Shown here: positions 53,601 through 62,945 of the stretch, in pieces
Layout: each line of letters starts with the position of its first letter
Numbering within the stretch: the first letter of the stretch is position 1
Source: Ancylostoma caninum
Lineage: Eukaryota > Nematoda > Chromadorea > Rhabditida > Ancylostomatidae
Reading direction: 5' to 3'
NCBI GenBank assembly: GCA_037903475.1
Contig: JBAJFG010000492.1
Span: 372,001 to 436,000, forward strand
DNA: 64,000 bases
Made by a program: the position numbers and the translations under genes
The notes under the pieces: generated by a model
Database searches by the model: none
The model's input: the letters and a program-made list of their open reading frames with translations, nothing else
Told to the model about the DNA's origin: nothing

Positions 53601-54424
53601 TTTTCACATTTTGCTCAACGTTAGCGAAGACACGTGTTTCAGGGTTTTCCAGTTCGCTGAACACGATTATGGCAAGATTCTCGTAAGAAGACATGAATTA
53701 TCTTGCAAAAACCAGAAAAAAATTGATAAGCTTTGGTCCATTTCGTTCCTGCCCGTGGACGGACTACGAAAAAGAATAGTTAGCTGAAAAGTGCCTTCCC
53801 CAGGACTCATCAATGGGAAGTGAAGAAGGAAGGCACTTCACCTCCCCCCCCCCCCGGGTCGACGACCTTTCTTGTGGATGATGAAAACCTTCACAATAGT
53901 TGCTACCACCCCCCCCCCCCTCTCCCCCTCCGGCGACGACCCCTTTCATTTTCGGAGGTCTCAGAGCTCTCAGACCCCCCCCCCCTTCATTTTGGAGACC
54001 CGTGGCTCTCCCCTATCGCAGGTATGCGGAAGACTCGATCTCCTGGCATTTTCTAACAGTCGATGTTTTGAAAAACTCCAAACTCAATTCATTCGGAACT
54101 CCAGGCGAATAGTCTCATCCGACTCAGATGCCTTGTGATCGTGACACCTATTAGTTGAAGATAAGAAAATATCTCAGGAAGAAACCCACCCGTTCATTTG
54201 CTTCGCATCGAACATCGGATTCGACGGATGAGCACCGTTGGCTGTCGGGTACGGGTTGGTGTTGAAACCCTGAAGCAAAGGAATGCATTGTACGACCTTC
54301 AGTCAAACTGGAACTCTCCAACCTGTTGGTATGCCTCTGCTGGAAAAGCGAAGCCTCCTTGAGGGAAGGCAGGTGACTGCGCATTGAAAGGACCGGGAGC
54401 CGGGACAGGGAAGCTGGCCGACAT
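37000..54424 (-). CDS. pygo: Pygopus-like PHD-finger protein (13 exons, 655 aa)
   Basis: Spliced gene. Exons in transcript order: 54424-54323, 54269-54190, 50963-50433, 50199-50097, 49950-49753, 49687-49604, 48060-47927, 47851-47763, 47690-47373, 47302-47205, 47141-47061, 44631-44578, 37095-37000. All introns are GT..AG and all phases agree (1968 nt in total). Seen in the protein: Pro/Met/Gly/Gln-rich N-terminus, NPF at residues 84-86, polyglutamine at about 139-194, a basic KAPPAKKTR patch near 431-439, and a C-terminal PHD finger with ligands C598, C601, C614, C618, H623, C626, C647 and C650. The ligand spacing equals that of fly and human Pygopus, and the stretch after the sixth ligand (CTGLL..AF.LL....SAKWVC) resembles theirs. 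Known for the family: Pygo works in the nucleus, its PHD finger docks on BCL9/Legless and reads H3K4 methylation, and its NPF motif recruits the Chip/LDB-SSDP complex to activate Wnt targets. The Pygopus identity is inferred from architecture. The weakest boundary is the exon 5 donor. Confidence 0.85.
37433..37490. repeat. GA-rich low-complexity stretch
   Basis: This is an irregular GAGA/GAAA purine run ending in (GA)n followed by AAATATC. It is in intron 12, has no coding value and is probably a degenerate microsatellite. Confidence 0.7.
40328..40505. mobile_element. Tc1/mariner-type MITE (178 bp)
   Basis: The ends are 28-bp inverted repeats starting CAGTCCTTGTCAAAAAG with one mismatch, flanked by TA on both sides. 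The element is small, non-coding and GC-rich inside. The repeat start resembles ends used by Tc1-like transposases. It lies in intron 12 of the Pygopus-like gene. Confidence 0.82.
41967..42014. repeat. Stem-loop, GCTTGCGTAGG arms
   Basis: An 11-bp perfect outer stem (41967-41977 with 42004-42014) encloses a second pairing, CAGGAC with GTCCTG. It lies in intron 12. It creates a decoy CVGLT peptide that mimics part of a Pygopus PHD finger. Confidence 0.6.
43341..44273. mobile_element. Non-autonomous Tc1/mariner-type element (933 bp)
   Basis: Terminal inverted repeats of about 26 bp begin CAGGGTGCGTGAAAA and differ at one position between the ends. TA dinucleotides flank both ends (43339-43340 and 44274-44275), the signature of Tc1/mariner insertion. 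I find no intact transposase frame; the frames inside are short. It lies in intron 12 of the Pygopus-like gene. Confidence 0.82.
44578..44631 (-). CDS. pygo: Pygopus-like gene, exon 12 (middle of PHD finger)
   Basis: This 54-nt exon is a phase 0-0 unit between TTGTTTCCAG and CATCAG|GTTAGT. It encodes PTNRSVQCNGPCMRLFHQ: third and fourth ligands C614 and C618, then the FH pair with H623. The pattern C-x3-C-x4-H is that of a PHD finger. Confidence 0.85.
44632..47060 (-). other. Intron 11 of the Pygopus-like gene (2.4 kb)
   Basis: The intron joins exons 11 and 12 and is AT-rich. Short open frames at 45272-45502, 46193-46420 and 46742-47014 were read in both senses and give no domain. One of them looks like a PHD piece but does not fit the phase. 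Confidence 0.7.
47061..47141 (-). CDS. pygo: Pygopus-like gene, exon 11 (start of PHD finger)
   Basis: The exon encodes residues 580-606 and ends FDISPQCPKCLCLVS, giving the first zinc-ligand pair (C598, C601). The donor TCG|GTGGGT was chosen over GTTTGT a few bases earlier because only this one puts exactly 12 residues between the second and third ligands once joined to exon 12. Confidence 0.8.
47205..47302 (-). CDS. pygo: Pygopus-like gene, exon 10
   Basis: The exon encodes residues 547-579 (SQQVPVSGGFPGMSNGQM..). GGFPGM echoes the start of exon 9, suggesting an old internal duplication. It is bounded by ATATTCCAG and AATCAG|GTGAGC and ends in phase 0. Confidence 0.83.
47373..47690 (-). 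CDS. pygo: Pygopus-like gene, exon 9
   Basis: The exon (318 nt) encodes residues 441-547, a Met/Gly/Pro/Ser-rich disordered region (GGFPGMPSNSGMMMGPG..) like the central part of insect Pygopus. The acceptor is TTTTTTAG and the donor AACA|GTGAGT. Confidence 0.85.
47763..47851 (-). CDS. pygo: Pygopus-like gene, exon 8 (basic patch)
   Basis: The exon encodes residues 411-441 and contains PPNKAKAPPAKKTRS, a likely nuclear localisation signal. Pygopus proteins carry a basic NLS, usually nearer the N-terminus. It is bounded by CTGTTTCAG and AGTG|GTATGT. Confidence 0.82.
47927..48060 (-). CDS. pygo: Pygopus-like gene, exon 7
   Basis: The exon encodes residues 367-410, including FAFLPHTKHYDVMYDRRYPM. 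The acceptor is ATGTTACAG and the donor CCAGT|GTAAGT, phase 2. The local Tyr/His/Arg-rich segment is unlike the surrounding low-complexity sequence and could be a conserved contact region; I do not recognise it. Confidence 0.8.
48061..49603 (-). other. Intron 6 of the Pygopus-like gene (1.5 kb)
   Basis: This is AT-rich intron sequence between exons 6 and 7, with no open frame, repeat or other structure that I can support. Confidence 0.65.
49604..49687 (-). CDS. pygo: Pygopus-like gene, exon 6
   Basis: The exon encodes residues 339-366, including the basic YYKRRKTL. It is a phase 0-0 exon of 28 codons between AGTTTTCAG and TCT|GTAAGT. Only one frame is open and it matches both neighbours. Its symmetry means it could be skipped without a frameshift. 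Confidence 0.7.
49753..49950 (-). CDS. pygo: Pygopus-like gene, exon 5
   Basis: The exon encodes residues 273-338, a Gly/Ser/Pro-rich linker (FGGNSQGGGPGSDQGPPQPP). The acceptor ACTGTTCAG is good. The donor TTCCAA|GTTGGTG is the least certain boundary of the model, because the frame runs open a little further; it is chosen because it joins exon 6 in phase. Confidence 0.7.
50097..50199 (-). CDS. pygo: Pygopus-like gene, exon 4
   Basis: The exon encodes residues 239-272 (NVFTQNSMRPPSTGSVHMKS..). The acceptor TTGTTTCAG completes the split Arg codon from exon 3, and the exon ends GATCAG|GTCATT in phase 0. It is Ser/Pro-rich and has no recognised domain. Confidence 0.78.
50433..50963 (-). CDS. 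pygo: Pygopus-like gene, exon 3 (NPF motif and polyglutamine)
   Basis: This is the largest exon (531 nt; residues 61-238). It begins after a clear CCCTTCCAG acceptor. It carries LPNPFGAHPM, whose NPF tripeptide matches the Chip/LDB-SSDP-binding motif of Pygopus, followed by Met/Gln-rich sequence. A run of about 55 residues is almost pure Gln with scattered Leu, coded by mixed CAA and CAG. A Ser/Pro tail follows. The donor is AACAG|GTTGGC, phase 2. Confidence 0.88.
50569..50736 (-). repeat. CAA/CAG trinucleotide repeat coding polyglutamine
   Basis: About 55 codons alternate CAA and CAG in an irregular pattern, with a few Leu codons. The mixed codons suggest a stable selected Gln tract rather than a pure unstable CAG expansion. 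The opposite-strand Val/Ala-rich frame is only its shadow. Confidence 0.9.
51600..52151 (-). pseudogene. Histone H2A relic, frameshifted and interrupted
   Basis: The 3' part (51791-51600) reads FAEVVEVAGNATED..RVEPRH..VAVRLDADLHKIV..A.FVEGGIFLRSI. This aligns without gaps to the H2A fold core (TAEVLELAGNA..D....RI.PRHLQLAIRNDEELN.LL....A.GGVLPNI). The 5' part (52151-52046) reads SRSVR, then after a frameshift RAG.VFPITRVHKGVRKL..PVY, matching H2A SRS.RAGLQFPVGRVHR.LRK...PVY. Between the two lies a 243-bp insertion. The normal basic N-terminal tail is not seen: an open frame upstream (to 52286) is unrelated. It sits in intron 2 of the Pygopus-like gene on the same strand. A retrocopy or old duplicate is likely. 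A functional divergent H2A with introns is unlikely because of the frameshift and the imperfect junction around PVY. Confidence 0.72.
51802..52044. mobile_element. GC-rich TIR insertion (243 bp) within the H2A relic
   Basis: Perfect 15-bp terminal inverted repeats (GACGTTCGTCACCCG at 51802-51816, its complement at 52030-52044) are flanked on both sides by CGT, a possible 3-bp target duplication. Inside is a second inverted pair, TATACCTGGAG and its complement, around a CCAAT-box-like core. The element is non-coding and far more GC-rich than its surroundings. Its superfamily is unknown. Confidence 0.6.
53502..53985. repeat. Cluster of four poly-C tracts
   Basis: There are C16 at 53502-53517, C12 at 53844-53855, C12 at 53909-53920 and C11 at 53975-53985, with further CCCC/CCCT pieces between. 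On the transcribed strand of the Pygopus-like gene these are G-runs and could form G-quadruplexes in the pre-mRNA of intron 2. Similar tracts occur at 13609-13619 and 16023-16035, so poly-C is common in this genome. Confidence 0.85.
54190..54269 (-). CDS. pygo: Pygopus-like gene, exon 2
   Basis: The exon encodes residues 35-60 plus two bases of residue 61, including NPYPTANGAHPSNPMFDAKQ. The acceptor is TTGCTTCAG and the donor AACGG|GTGGGT. The phase of 2 is satisfied by exon 3, 3.2 kb away, giving a continuous ..MNGYGFGG.. reading. Confidence 0.8.
54323..54424 (-). CDS. pygo: Pygopus-like gene, exon 1 (start codon)
   Basis: The exon encodes residues 1-34, starting MSASFPVPAPGPF, rich in Pro, Ala and Phe. 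The ATG is the first one after the acceptor at 54450. The donor is CAACAG|GTTGGAG and the phase is 0. The 53-bp intron that follows is typical of nematodes. Confidence 0.8.
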
Positions 54425-54455
54425 TCTGCCACACTTGCGCGACGATCAACTGACA
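54425..54455 (-). promoter_or_regulatory. Probable trans-splice acceptor and short 5' UTR of the Pygopus-like gene
   Basis: A good acceptor (CTTCTGTTGTCAG on the minus strand, cut after 54450) lies 25 nt before the ATG with no matching upstream exon. In nematodes this is the usual position for addition of a spliced leader. Whether SL1 is added, or an upstream 5' exon is cis-spliced here, cannot be told from the sequence. Confidence 0.5.
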
Positions 54456-56475
54456 ACAGAAGCAAATAAAAAACAGTTCATTTCAACCTGGAACAATTTA
54501 ACTTGGATCTTTTTGCGGACAGAAACATAAGGCGTACCAAAATACATACGATGGATATTAAGAACGCGAACTCCAGCCACAGGAACCGCTAGGAAAATTT
54601 CGGTAACTGTCTTATTCCCAAACATACAATTTGGCAGATGATTTCCGTCATGGAGAATGTAAGGTTTTTTAATCCAGTAAGAAGCTTATTGGGTAAGTAA
54701 TTGTTGCACCAACTTTAACACTCCGTAACATTCTTAATTACTAATTCATGAAGAAAACAGGGATTTGACGCTAAATAGACATCGCTGTGCTCTAACAACT
54801 ACGTGAAGTTCATTTCATGTTCTCCATAGATCCTTTTATTGGAAGGAGCACGGAACAGAGTGCTGAAACAGTATGATTTGGAATAGGCAGTGATTTGAGC
54901 GTTAAGAGGTAATCTAATAAACAGACTAATTGTTCAGTTTTCCGACTATTAGAACTTAGGATTGGTGTCCAGAATCGCGGGCGCCGTCTTTGATTCTATG
55001 AGTGCTGGATGCGTACCTCCAACTAATAACCTAATTCGCGTAAAAATTCTCCTCATTTGTGTATTCAATAAGACATCGGAGAACTGTACTTCAACAATGC
55101 ATCATACGAAATTATCCAAAAAAAAAAACAGTGACATTTGTCTCGTTCACTGTTTCTCGAGAGCGTACGCTATAAAAGAATGGATAAGAAGAATCCACGA
55201 TACGTGAGAATGCTACTGCCGCTTTCCAGGATTGGATAGATAAGGTAATCAGGAAAGCATGAATGTTCAAAAACCTTGACTTTCGGTTAGTACTGGGTGG
55301 AATTTGAGCAGGTAATTTCACCCAGTGTTACTAACCCAAAACTGAGTTGGGCTCGATTTCCACTTGGCACTATGACTCCGTGAGAACAGACCTGCGAACA
55401 ATTTGGATCCAGGCCCATTCAGAAGCAGAAGCCACCTTCCCGATAGATATTCGCAGTCCTCCAAAGCATGTGAAAAAAATGGGAAACATTCCATTACCCT
55501 ATCGCTGTTTGGCGGAAAAATTTGCTTTCACAGCTCTCAATTTTTCAGACATTCACGTTTAATTATCCATTTCGGATATTTATTCAATACGAGCTTTTTT
55601 AAATGCGTAGACAAGCCCTGCATAAAACCAGTTTAGGCAAACTACTGGTATTATCTATACGAATTTTAGGAGATGAGAAGAATGTTGAAAAGGTTATAAA
55701 GGTAGGACAAACAGCTAAAACCAGGAAGTTTTTTCGTTCGTAAGACAACGTGAAAAAGAGAAGGAAGTGTCTGTAAGAAAACAAACAAAACTTATTTAAA
55801 GCACTGTATAGGAGGAAGAAAAGTGGAATTGCAAAAAGAATGAAAAACTTCAAGAAGAAGAGTGTGAAAGTAATGTTTAACATCCCCACGAATGAAAAAA
55901 AAACTGAGCAATACAGGGAAACGAATGGATCGGACATCAAGCGAAAAAACATGTGAAAAAAATTAATACCTATGGGGAACAAAAGGGGATGGTTAAAAAC
56001 CAGAGAAGGGAATAAGAATAAGAGGAACAGGAGAAGGAAGGGTCGCAGACAAGCAGACACAAGCATCACAGATGTAGCAAACAACTTGATCTTAGTCGAC
56101 ACTTCCTATTGTTCCTCCTTGAAGAGAGAGAGAAACGGAAAAAGTAGCCTACAGGAAAGAATAATGAATAAAGAACTAAATAATGTGTGTAGACAAATGT
56201 GGCAAGCGCTGTGGGTGGGTGGATGGATGGAAAACAGAGTAACGGGAAAAGATTATCGATACAAAGAGATTAAATCGAAACACGTGACAAAGCACAAGGA
56301 ATCAAATCTAAAAATGTGCAGACGATACAGTAAACACAAAGTGGCACCAGAAAACAGAATAAAAAGACTTTCCAACTATAATAAACATAGGAGAACTTGA
56401 TTCCACCTTTAGAAGGGCAATGAGAGAGTAGAGTTTGCGGTTAGTTCCGCCTCAAAAAATTTTGGTAGGAAATTG
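54456..56475. other. Region upstream of the Pygopus-like gene
   Basis: This presumably holds promoter sequence for the minus-strand gene, but I can name no element. From about 55680 to 56400 the plus strand is strongly purine-biased, which creates long open frames on both strands (55599-56102 minus, 55972-56400 plus); I judge these artefacts. Confidence 0.4.
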
Positions 56476-56926
56476 TTGGCCCGAACTTCACCTACCGGGG
56501 TTGTCTGAGGCACTGAACACGAAAATCATATCCTTTTTGAACCATATCTCCGTTTTAGTAGGGTTGCGGTACGTATACTGCAGATGAGCTATCTCACAGA
56601 ATCCTCTCAAGTTTTGCTTAGAGGCATTGTTTTAGGCGCTGGTCATGATTATCAACATTATTTTTCCAAAATCGGCACTTTCTTCAGAATTCTCGACGTA
56701 TACCCACCATATCTCTATGAAAATGTGGTTACGGTGCAAAACTGATAGGATATTAGTAATCAGCTCCTAAAGCAACAACTCCGTGAAAATTTTGAGAGGA
56801 CTCTGTGGGATATTGTATCTACAGCACAACTACAGTAACCCTCCAAAAACTAGGTAACGGTACAAAACAGATATGATATTCGTGTTCAGCACCTCAGCTA
56901 ATCCCTCTAGGCGGAGTATGGGCCAA
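56476..56926. repeat. Long imperfect inverted repeat (451 bp, foldback)
   Basis: The arms run TTGGCCCGAACT..CTGAGGCACTGAACACGAAAATCATATC and back as GATATGATATTCGTGTTCAGCACCTCAG..GGGCCAA. Further pairing inside (ATCTCACAGAATCCTCTCAA with TTGAGAGGACTCTGTGGGAT) continues almost to the centre near 56700. A transcript would form a hairpin of nearly 200 bp. It has no coding frame. A foldback element or a source of double-stranded RNA are both possible. Confidence 0.75.
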
Positions 56927-59900
56927 GTTATTCAACCTCGAAAATTCTGGAAGACAGGAAAAAAAAAGAATAAAAGGAAATGGTGAGAAGCGTATGGAAT
57001 CCCCTTGTCAGGTGAAAGTTGACTGCATTCAGCTCTTTGGTGTGATACCTCAATTTCACGCTAGCCAGAAAAAAAATGGGCCACATGCTTGCTGATAAGA
57101 TCGCAACAAGGGATGACGTCACAACTTCATTAAAAAGAGGCCTTAAATGCAACCTTGAGACATTCCTCTGCACTTTGAAATGAAAGCAAAAGTGCTATTG
57201 AAAGTGTTGTTTAATGCCAGAGAAGAAAATCCTAGAAATTGTCTTCAAGCTACAAGTTCTAGGAGTTTCCATAAAAAAGAATACAACTAGAACGGTTGCA
57301 CTACACAGAAAGCAATAAAAATTCCTAATAAAATAACGTTACTGATCCTGCCCTCCTCCTAACTCCAGGAAGAAAAATTCTTCAGATCTTGTCATTATGA
57401 ATTCGAAACTACCAAAAATAGATCTGTTAAAGATATTTTGGAAAGGATACTGGTTACCAATTTGAGAAATAAACAATGAGAAAAGTCTCGGAATCCAGAA
57501 AAATGTATGGACTTTTTTTTGGAAAATATGATGAGCATCACTTACATAGTGAATAAAAAAGTGATAGAAGAATCCCTGCATCCTTAAAATTCTTTACAAA
57601 ACCGTTTCAGAGTGATCCTGGGAGGAAAAACACTGCAACAGAATTAGGAACGACTGCACAGCACCACCCTACAGCCGCATCCGTCACTAGTATAATCGTA
57701 TTGAACGGTTAACACCGGTGGATTTAGTTGAACAGTCAAAATTTAGAAAAATACAGCTGTGATATAACTATGTGATAGTAGATAGACAGCATTTCCAGTT
57801 GGAATCCAGGATAACTGAGCAAAGCAACCATAGTGCAAGATAACGTAGACCGAACTATCGACAAATTTCACTTTTTACTATACGTTTGCACGAGCAGAAT
57901 AGTGCAAGCACAAAACTGAAACGACAGTGCACGAAAAGCAATATTTGCCTAATTCTGAACACTTAGAACACATAACACAATGGGACAGACTTCTGGATAC
58001 TTATTCCAAGGCGATTTTGACAGGATAACACAAGCGAACCCATTTTACAAATTCAGCTAAGATTTTTGCTGGAAAAATCCCAAATTTCCCCGAAATATCC
58101 CCTAGGTGCACCACAGACTGGAAAAGTAACGATACCAGCTTCGACAGGCCCTCGGCGACCACCAGCGCTGTCGACCGACCGAAGTTGGGCTAAAGCAATT
58201 GCAGGTGGGAAGTCCGATCCTGTTTTTGTTTGCACTTTTACGCCGGCAAAAAACTCACACCTTCCAACAAATGAAGTCACTGCAGAGTGCTCTTTCGATT
58301 GTGTATAGGAGAAAATCAATAGCGAAGACATTTAAAACTGCTTCATTGGGTCTTAAAACTGTCTACAAAACTGTGTTAGTCGAACATTTTTCACACAATG
58401 CGGCACGTGTCCTAACGAGAACAATTGTACTAATGCACTAGTTCCACAATTTCAATGCTGTTTTAAGACATCAAAAGGAGTTCTTCAAGAGATTCTGGAG
58501 ACCTAGAAATAACAATATCCTCAAAATTTTTCTGCAGAACAAAAAAAATAGAATTACGGCCAGACGTGGTAGTGATAAAAAGTAGACACCCACACGACCC
58601 CTCCCCTTTACTAAGCCGGCAAAAAACACCTCCACAATTTCATTTCACCCCTCCTCCCACACTCCCATTTGTATTTTTGTATTCAAAATCCCACCCCACA
58701 GCGACCTCTTCCTCCGTACGATCCCCTCAATGATGGCGAAGACACAACCCTAACCTTTCCCCGCCCAACCATATACATACAGTGTTTCATTGGTGAAAAT
58801 ACTTGTGAAGATATTAGAGAAAGAGAGCACGTGAGAAATAGCGCCGTAATCGGAGAGGCAGGCGAGAAATGCAGATCATAGGCACAAATACTCAACTATC
58901 GTTGCTTTCGGAACGGACTATACCTGCTCAGCATAGCCTTCCAGCCGATTTTGTAGAAAAGCATAAGATGATAAAGATGCAGGTCTAAACGCTGGCAACA
59001 TGGCACTCGAAAAAAAAGAAAAGCAACTTCTAGCATTGTAGCAAGATAGCCACAAATCCAATCAAAAACTGCTCTCATTGGATTTGAAAGAAAATCCAGA
59101 AAAGAGTAACCGGAGAAGAGTAACACACAGAAGCAACGAGCATTTGGTATGGTAGGCAGAATGGATTGAAAAAGAACAAATGAGTAGTATGTGGGGAGCT
59201 GCGGTGATGGCAAAGATATTTGAAAATCGTATAGGAACAGTGAAAACCTTCCGCTAAAGAATACCTGACCAAAAAATCACTTCCGGAAGCCCAATTTACT
59301 TGAGAAGTACTCAATATTCAGCTATCCACGAGAAATCCTATCCAAATATAAGGGAAATAACCGAGAAAGAAACATCATAACATGTGCAAGACTCCGCCCA
59401 TTCACGTATTTGAGGCTGACGCATTCAGACGCACAAAAAATCTTCACGTCAACATATAAACTCAACAAACGTGGGTTTTGTGCGTCACCTAAGCACGCAA
59501 TATTGTTCGTAGGAACAACCGTTCAGACTGCAACGTATTTTGAGCGAAAAAAGGGCAGAAAAATAAAAAAAATCAAAAATCACATGCAGATAGAACTGGA
59601 ACTGAACTCACATGAAAAGCACACACTAGAGTCCTTCCAAATACATCCACTGCCGTGAGGCTCGCAAAGCCTGGAATTTGGGATCAAGCAAGAAAAAAAA
59701 AACAAAAAAAAGGAACAACGAAAACCAAGAGAACAGGAACATGAGTGTCGGAAATACAGCGAAACAAACAAGTAGCATATTACGCTTACATTCCTTGAGT
59801 AGCGCTGGTGTAGGGCATACTTAGGAGCGAATGAGTATATATTACTCATATTTACACTCTGATATTCAACTTGGTCAAGAATCCTAATGTTCAAACGTCA

Positions 59901-61379
59901 CATTTTCCACTTGAAAAACTAGTGATCAACTATCTGCAAGTGTTCCTACCTAGGAACGAGTAAAATGGTAAATACTGAACTCATGAGACTTAGAAGATGA
60001 AAGAGGCAAACATGGAGGTTGTAGCGATTGCGCAGGAAGAATAGTTAGGAACAAGTGACGTAGTAGATATGTATAGCGAGCTTGAACAGTCGTTTCTAAA
60101 TAACTTGTAAGTTCAGATGTTCGAGTCGAGTAAGCATGACTGTAGGGGTTTCTCTTGTTCGATCATTTGAACTTTTTCAAGCGCGTCCTAGAATGATAAT
60201 TAAATTAATCGTTTTTTACTCGGTCCCAAGAATACTGACGAATAATCGACTTCGGAGGGGAAAACGTTTTTGTATTAATACTTCGAATAACTCTGTAGGG
60301 CATTTTCTCCCTCACGTATCCAAACAATTGAATGGATTCCTAGTTCATTTATTCTCTTATTAAAACGCACTTGAGGTGCTCTACAACACATAAGAAACGA
60401 ACGAAAATCAAACCAATTTCACAAAAAAAATCTTCTTAATCAGTCTTGTCTTTTGCCTAGTGCGTGTAGATAAAAAGAAGTCATAAATAGGCAGCAAATA
60501 GAGATTTTCCTCGTTGTGCTCAAAAATAACTTAGGTGTGATAAAAATCACTTCCGAGGGTGAAAGACGAGCAGCAAACGGGCTAATGGCTTAGTTAATGA
60601 ATAAATCAGACGAATTATTAACTTTTCATTCGGTCTTGAGCATTGTGCATGGTTCAAACGTGGAAAATGCAAAAATATAATAAGAATGAAGACATATACT
60701 TAAGCAATAGACTGCATATTGGCAGAATTAAAATCAGATGAATTTAATTAATTTAATGTAATAACAGTTTTTCGTTAACCGTGCAGAAACCCAACATTTT
60801 AGTCTCAGCGATAATCAGCGCATCCCTATTGAAGTGAAACAATTCTGAAAATTGGCAAAAGAAATTTATCAGGTCATCGTTTCCGATACTTTTCGATGAA
60901 ATGTACTGCTTCGTTCGTGTACTATAGTTGCTATCATCTATGACATGTAATATAGGTTAATTGCATTTTTATTTCTGCACACATGGTCTCCACATGTAAA
61001 AAACAAAAATAAAAATGAACAGGTAATAAAAGGTAGCAAAGAAGTCCGCATGGAAAATGGAAGATTCCAAAAATAGAGAGCTCTACACCGCTCTTTCATT
61101 CACCAAGGCTGTAGGGCTCTCTTTTGAACATTCTAACTTTCGTATGCATACGCATTATAGAAGAGTGCCACAATACTGAGGCCCAAAAAAGCGGAAACCT
61201 TTGAGCTCTTAAATTCTAATTTTCGACTGATTCAAAGTCGACTACTCGAACATCGCATAGATCTAAAATGTTATTTGGTGAATACACTATTAAACAAGGA
61301 GGTAATATTCACAGAATCAACATAGAACCAAATCGAACCAAAATGATATGGACAATACCAACGCGAGGAGTTTTGCGAA
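56927..61379. other. Gene-poor region
   Basis: There is no supported gene. A more GC-rich patch at 58080-58240 is open on both strands, with a plus-strand donor GCAG|GTGGGA and a minus-strand acceptor CTTTTCCAG. It may contain an exon, with direction undecided. Confidence 0.35.
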
Positions 61380-62660
61380 TCAAAGAAGAACGGGTTCGAA
61401 CGCATGAGCCGATCGAAAGGACGTGTGCCGGCCGACGATGTTAAAGAATCACGAAGACCACGCTGACCCGCAGTGCAATTGTTGCGAATCGCTGCTTCGA
61501 TGCAAATTCCGAAATGCACCAAACCGAGACGGCCGAATCCGAGTTGAAAAAAACACTATCTCTGACACATCAAGACAGGCTCTGTAGAGCGCAATTAAAA
61601 CAGAACATTTAGTTTCGCTTGCGCGTGTGGCCATTGATGCGACGAAAGTGGATCAATCGAAAATGGTCGACAGCGAACGGTGAGGAACGAAGCGAACGAG
61701 AAGAGTATGAGCAGACAAGTACCGAACAGCTAGGACCGCCGTGTACGTGTCGTGTTCACGAACGGCTTGGCAGCACAGATCGCCGCTGTTCGTGCGCTGG
61801 CAGGAAATGGCACGTTCGGGACGTCGATTTAGACAGTGATCAGTGAATGCGCAATGTATTCAAGCAGGTGCCTGTCTTATCGCGTTCACTGCATTATCAC
61901 GTGCTGTGTTCAAAACTACGAAACAGCAAAGCAGAACAAGTGCAAAGTTGGTGGCGACCTGAACGCAGGGCCTGCGCCTGGACGTCACAACATCCTGCGC
62001 ATTCTGCGCGGACGCATAGTTAGACTACTAGGACGCGTTGGTATCCGGGAAAAATCTTGGATTAAGTGCGAAAGGAGCGTGAGCAGCAGCGATCGCAACT
62101 GTTCGCGCTAACACCTCGAAAAGGATTAATTTGGAGAAAGTCGGCAAGTGTGGCAGAATAAGACGGGAAGGTTGTCGGTGTGTGGGGGGAAGTGACTGCG
62201 ATAGCGTGCGGCGGACGAGATCCAGTTTCTACGCGGCCGCTAGCCTCACAGACACATGCATACACACAGCTACGCTACACACCTTCATACATAAGTACGT
62301 ACAAGTTATCAGAGGGATGGAATCAGCTAAATCTGATGGGAACATCGGCTCACCCAAAAAATCCACGTAATTCTAGCTATCGATGAGCAAAAGCAAAAAA
62401 TTTGCAAAACAAGTCCTGGCGAAATACATCTACACAGCACCCTAGGATGACTAGGATCAGAAAAATCCACAGCCTCGCAAGGGGGGTAGCAAAAGAAGGT
62501 AACGTGCCCTCCAGCCTTCACGGCATAAAGGAACAAGCACGAACGCTCTTTTGCGCACCCAGACGGGCATTCCAAGTCTTGTCCGGGGTTCGCTCGAAAA
62601 ACTACCCGACAAGCCTCAGCGCTGGGGAGGAGCGGCCGGTAAGCGATGCGAACAAAACAA
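61380..62660. other. GC-rich island, possible promoter or 5' UTR region
   Basis: CpG-rich DNA runs for about 1.3 kb with many overlapping open frames on both strands, none recognisable. The longest is a 130-codon Cys-rich minus-strand frame at 62327-62719. In gene-poor nematode DNA such islands often mark promoters or exons. Direction and product are unknown. Confidence 0.3.
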
Positions 62661-62945
62661 CACCAAGTTGAGCTTATGGAAGCAAGTAGCGCGACTTCCA
62701 CAAGCATACATACATACATAGAGTTGTAGTTCGGAAGAACACAGCTCGAGCACTATGACCTTGAAGCGACGACGTTCGGAGACAAAGCAACGCAACAATA
62801 GTCACCTTGTCGGTTTGAAATGTATAGCATGCAATAATTTCACTCAGAAGTAGCAGAAGAGAATGTAGATGCCCTCTTCAAAGAGCGGAATTGGCTCGGA
62901 AACAACTACTTCTTACAACGCAAGTATATCTAAAGTTAAAAGTTT

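Larger units (their letters stand above)
50964..54189 (-). other. Intron 2 of the Pygopus-like gene (3.2 kb)
   Basis: The exon phases across the intron agree. It contains a broken histone H2A copy (51600-52151) split by a GC-rich inverted-repeat insertion, and four poly-C tracts at 53502-53985, which are G-runs in the pre-mRNA. Confidence 0.75.

Noticed and set aside
55599..56400. Long open frames on both strands (167 and 142 codons).
   Set aside because: The region is strongly purine-biased on one strand, which removes stops; the products are simple Lys/Arg-rich or Phe/Leu-rich sequence.
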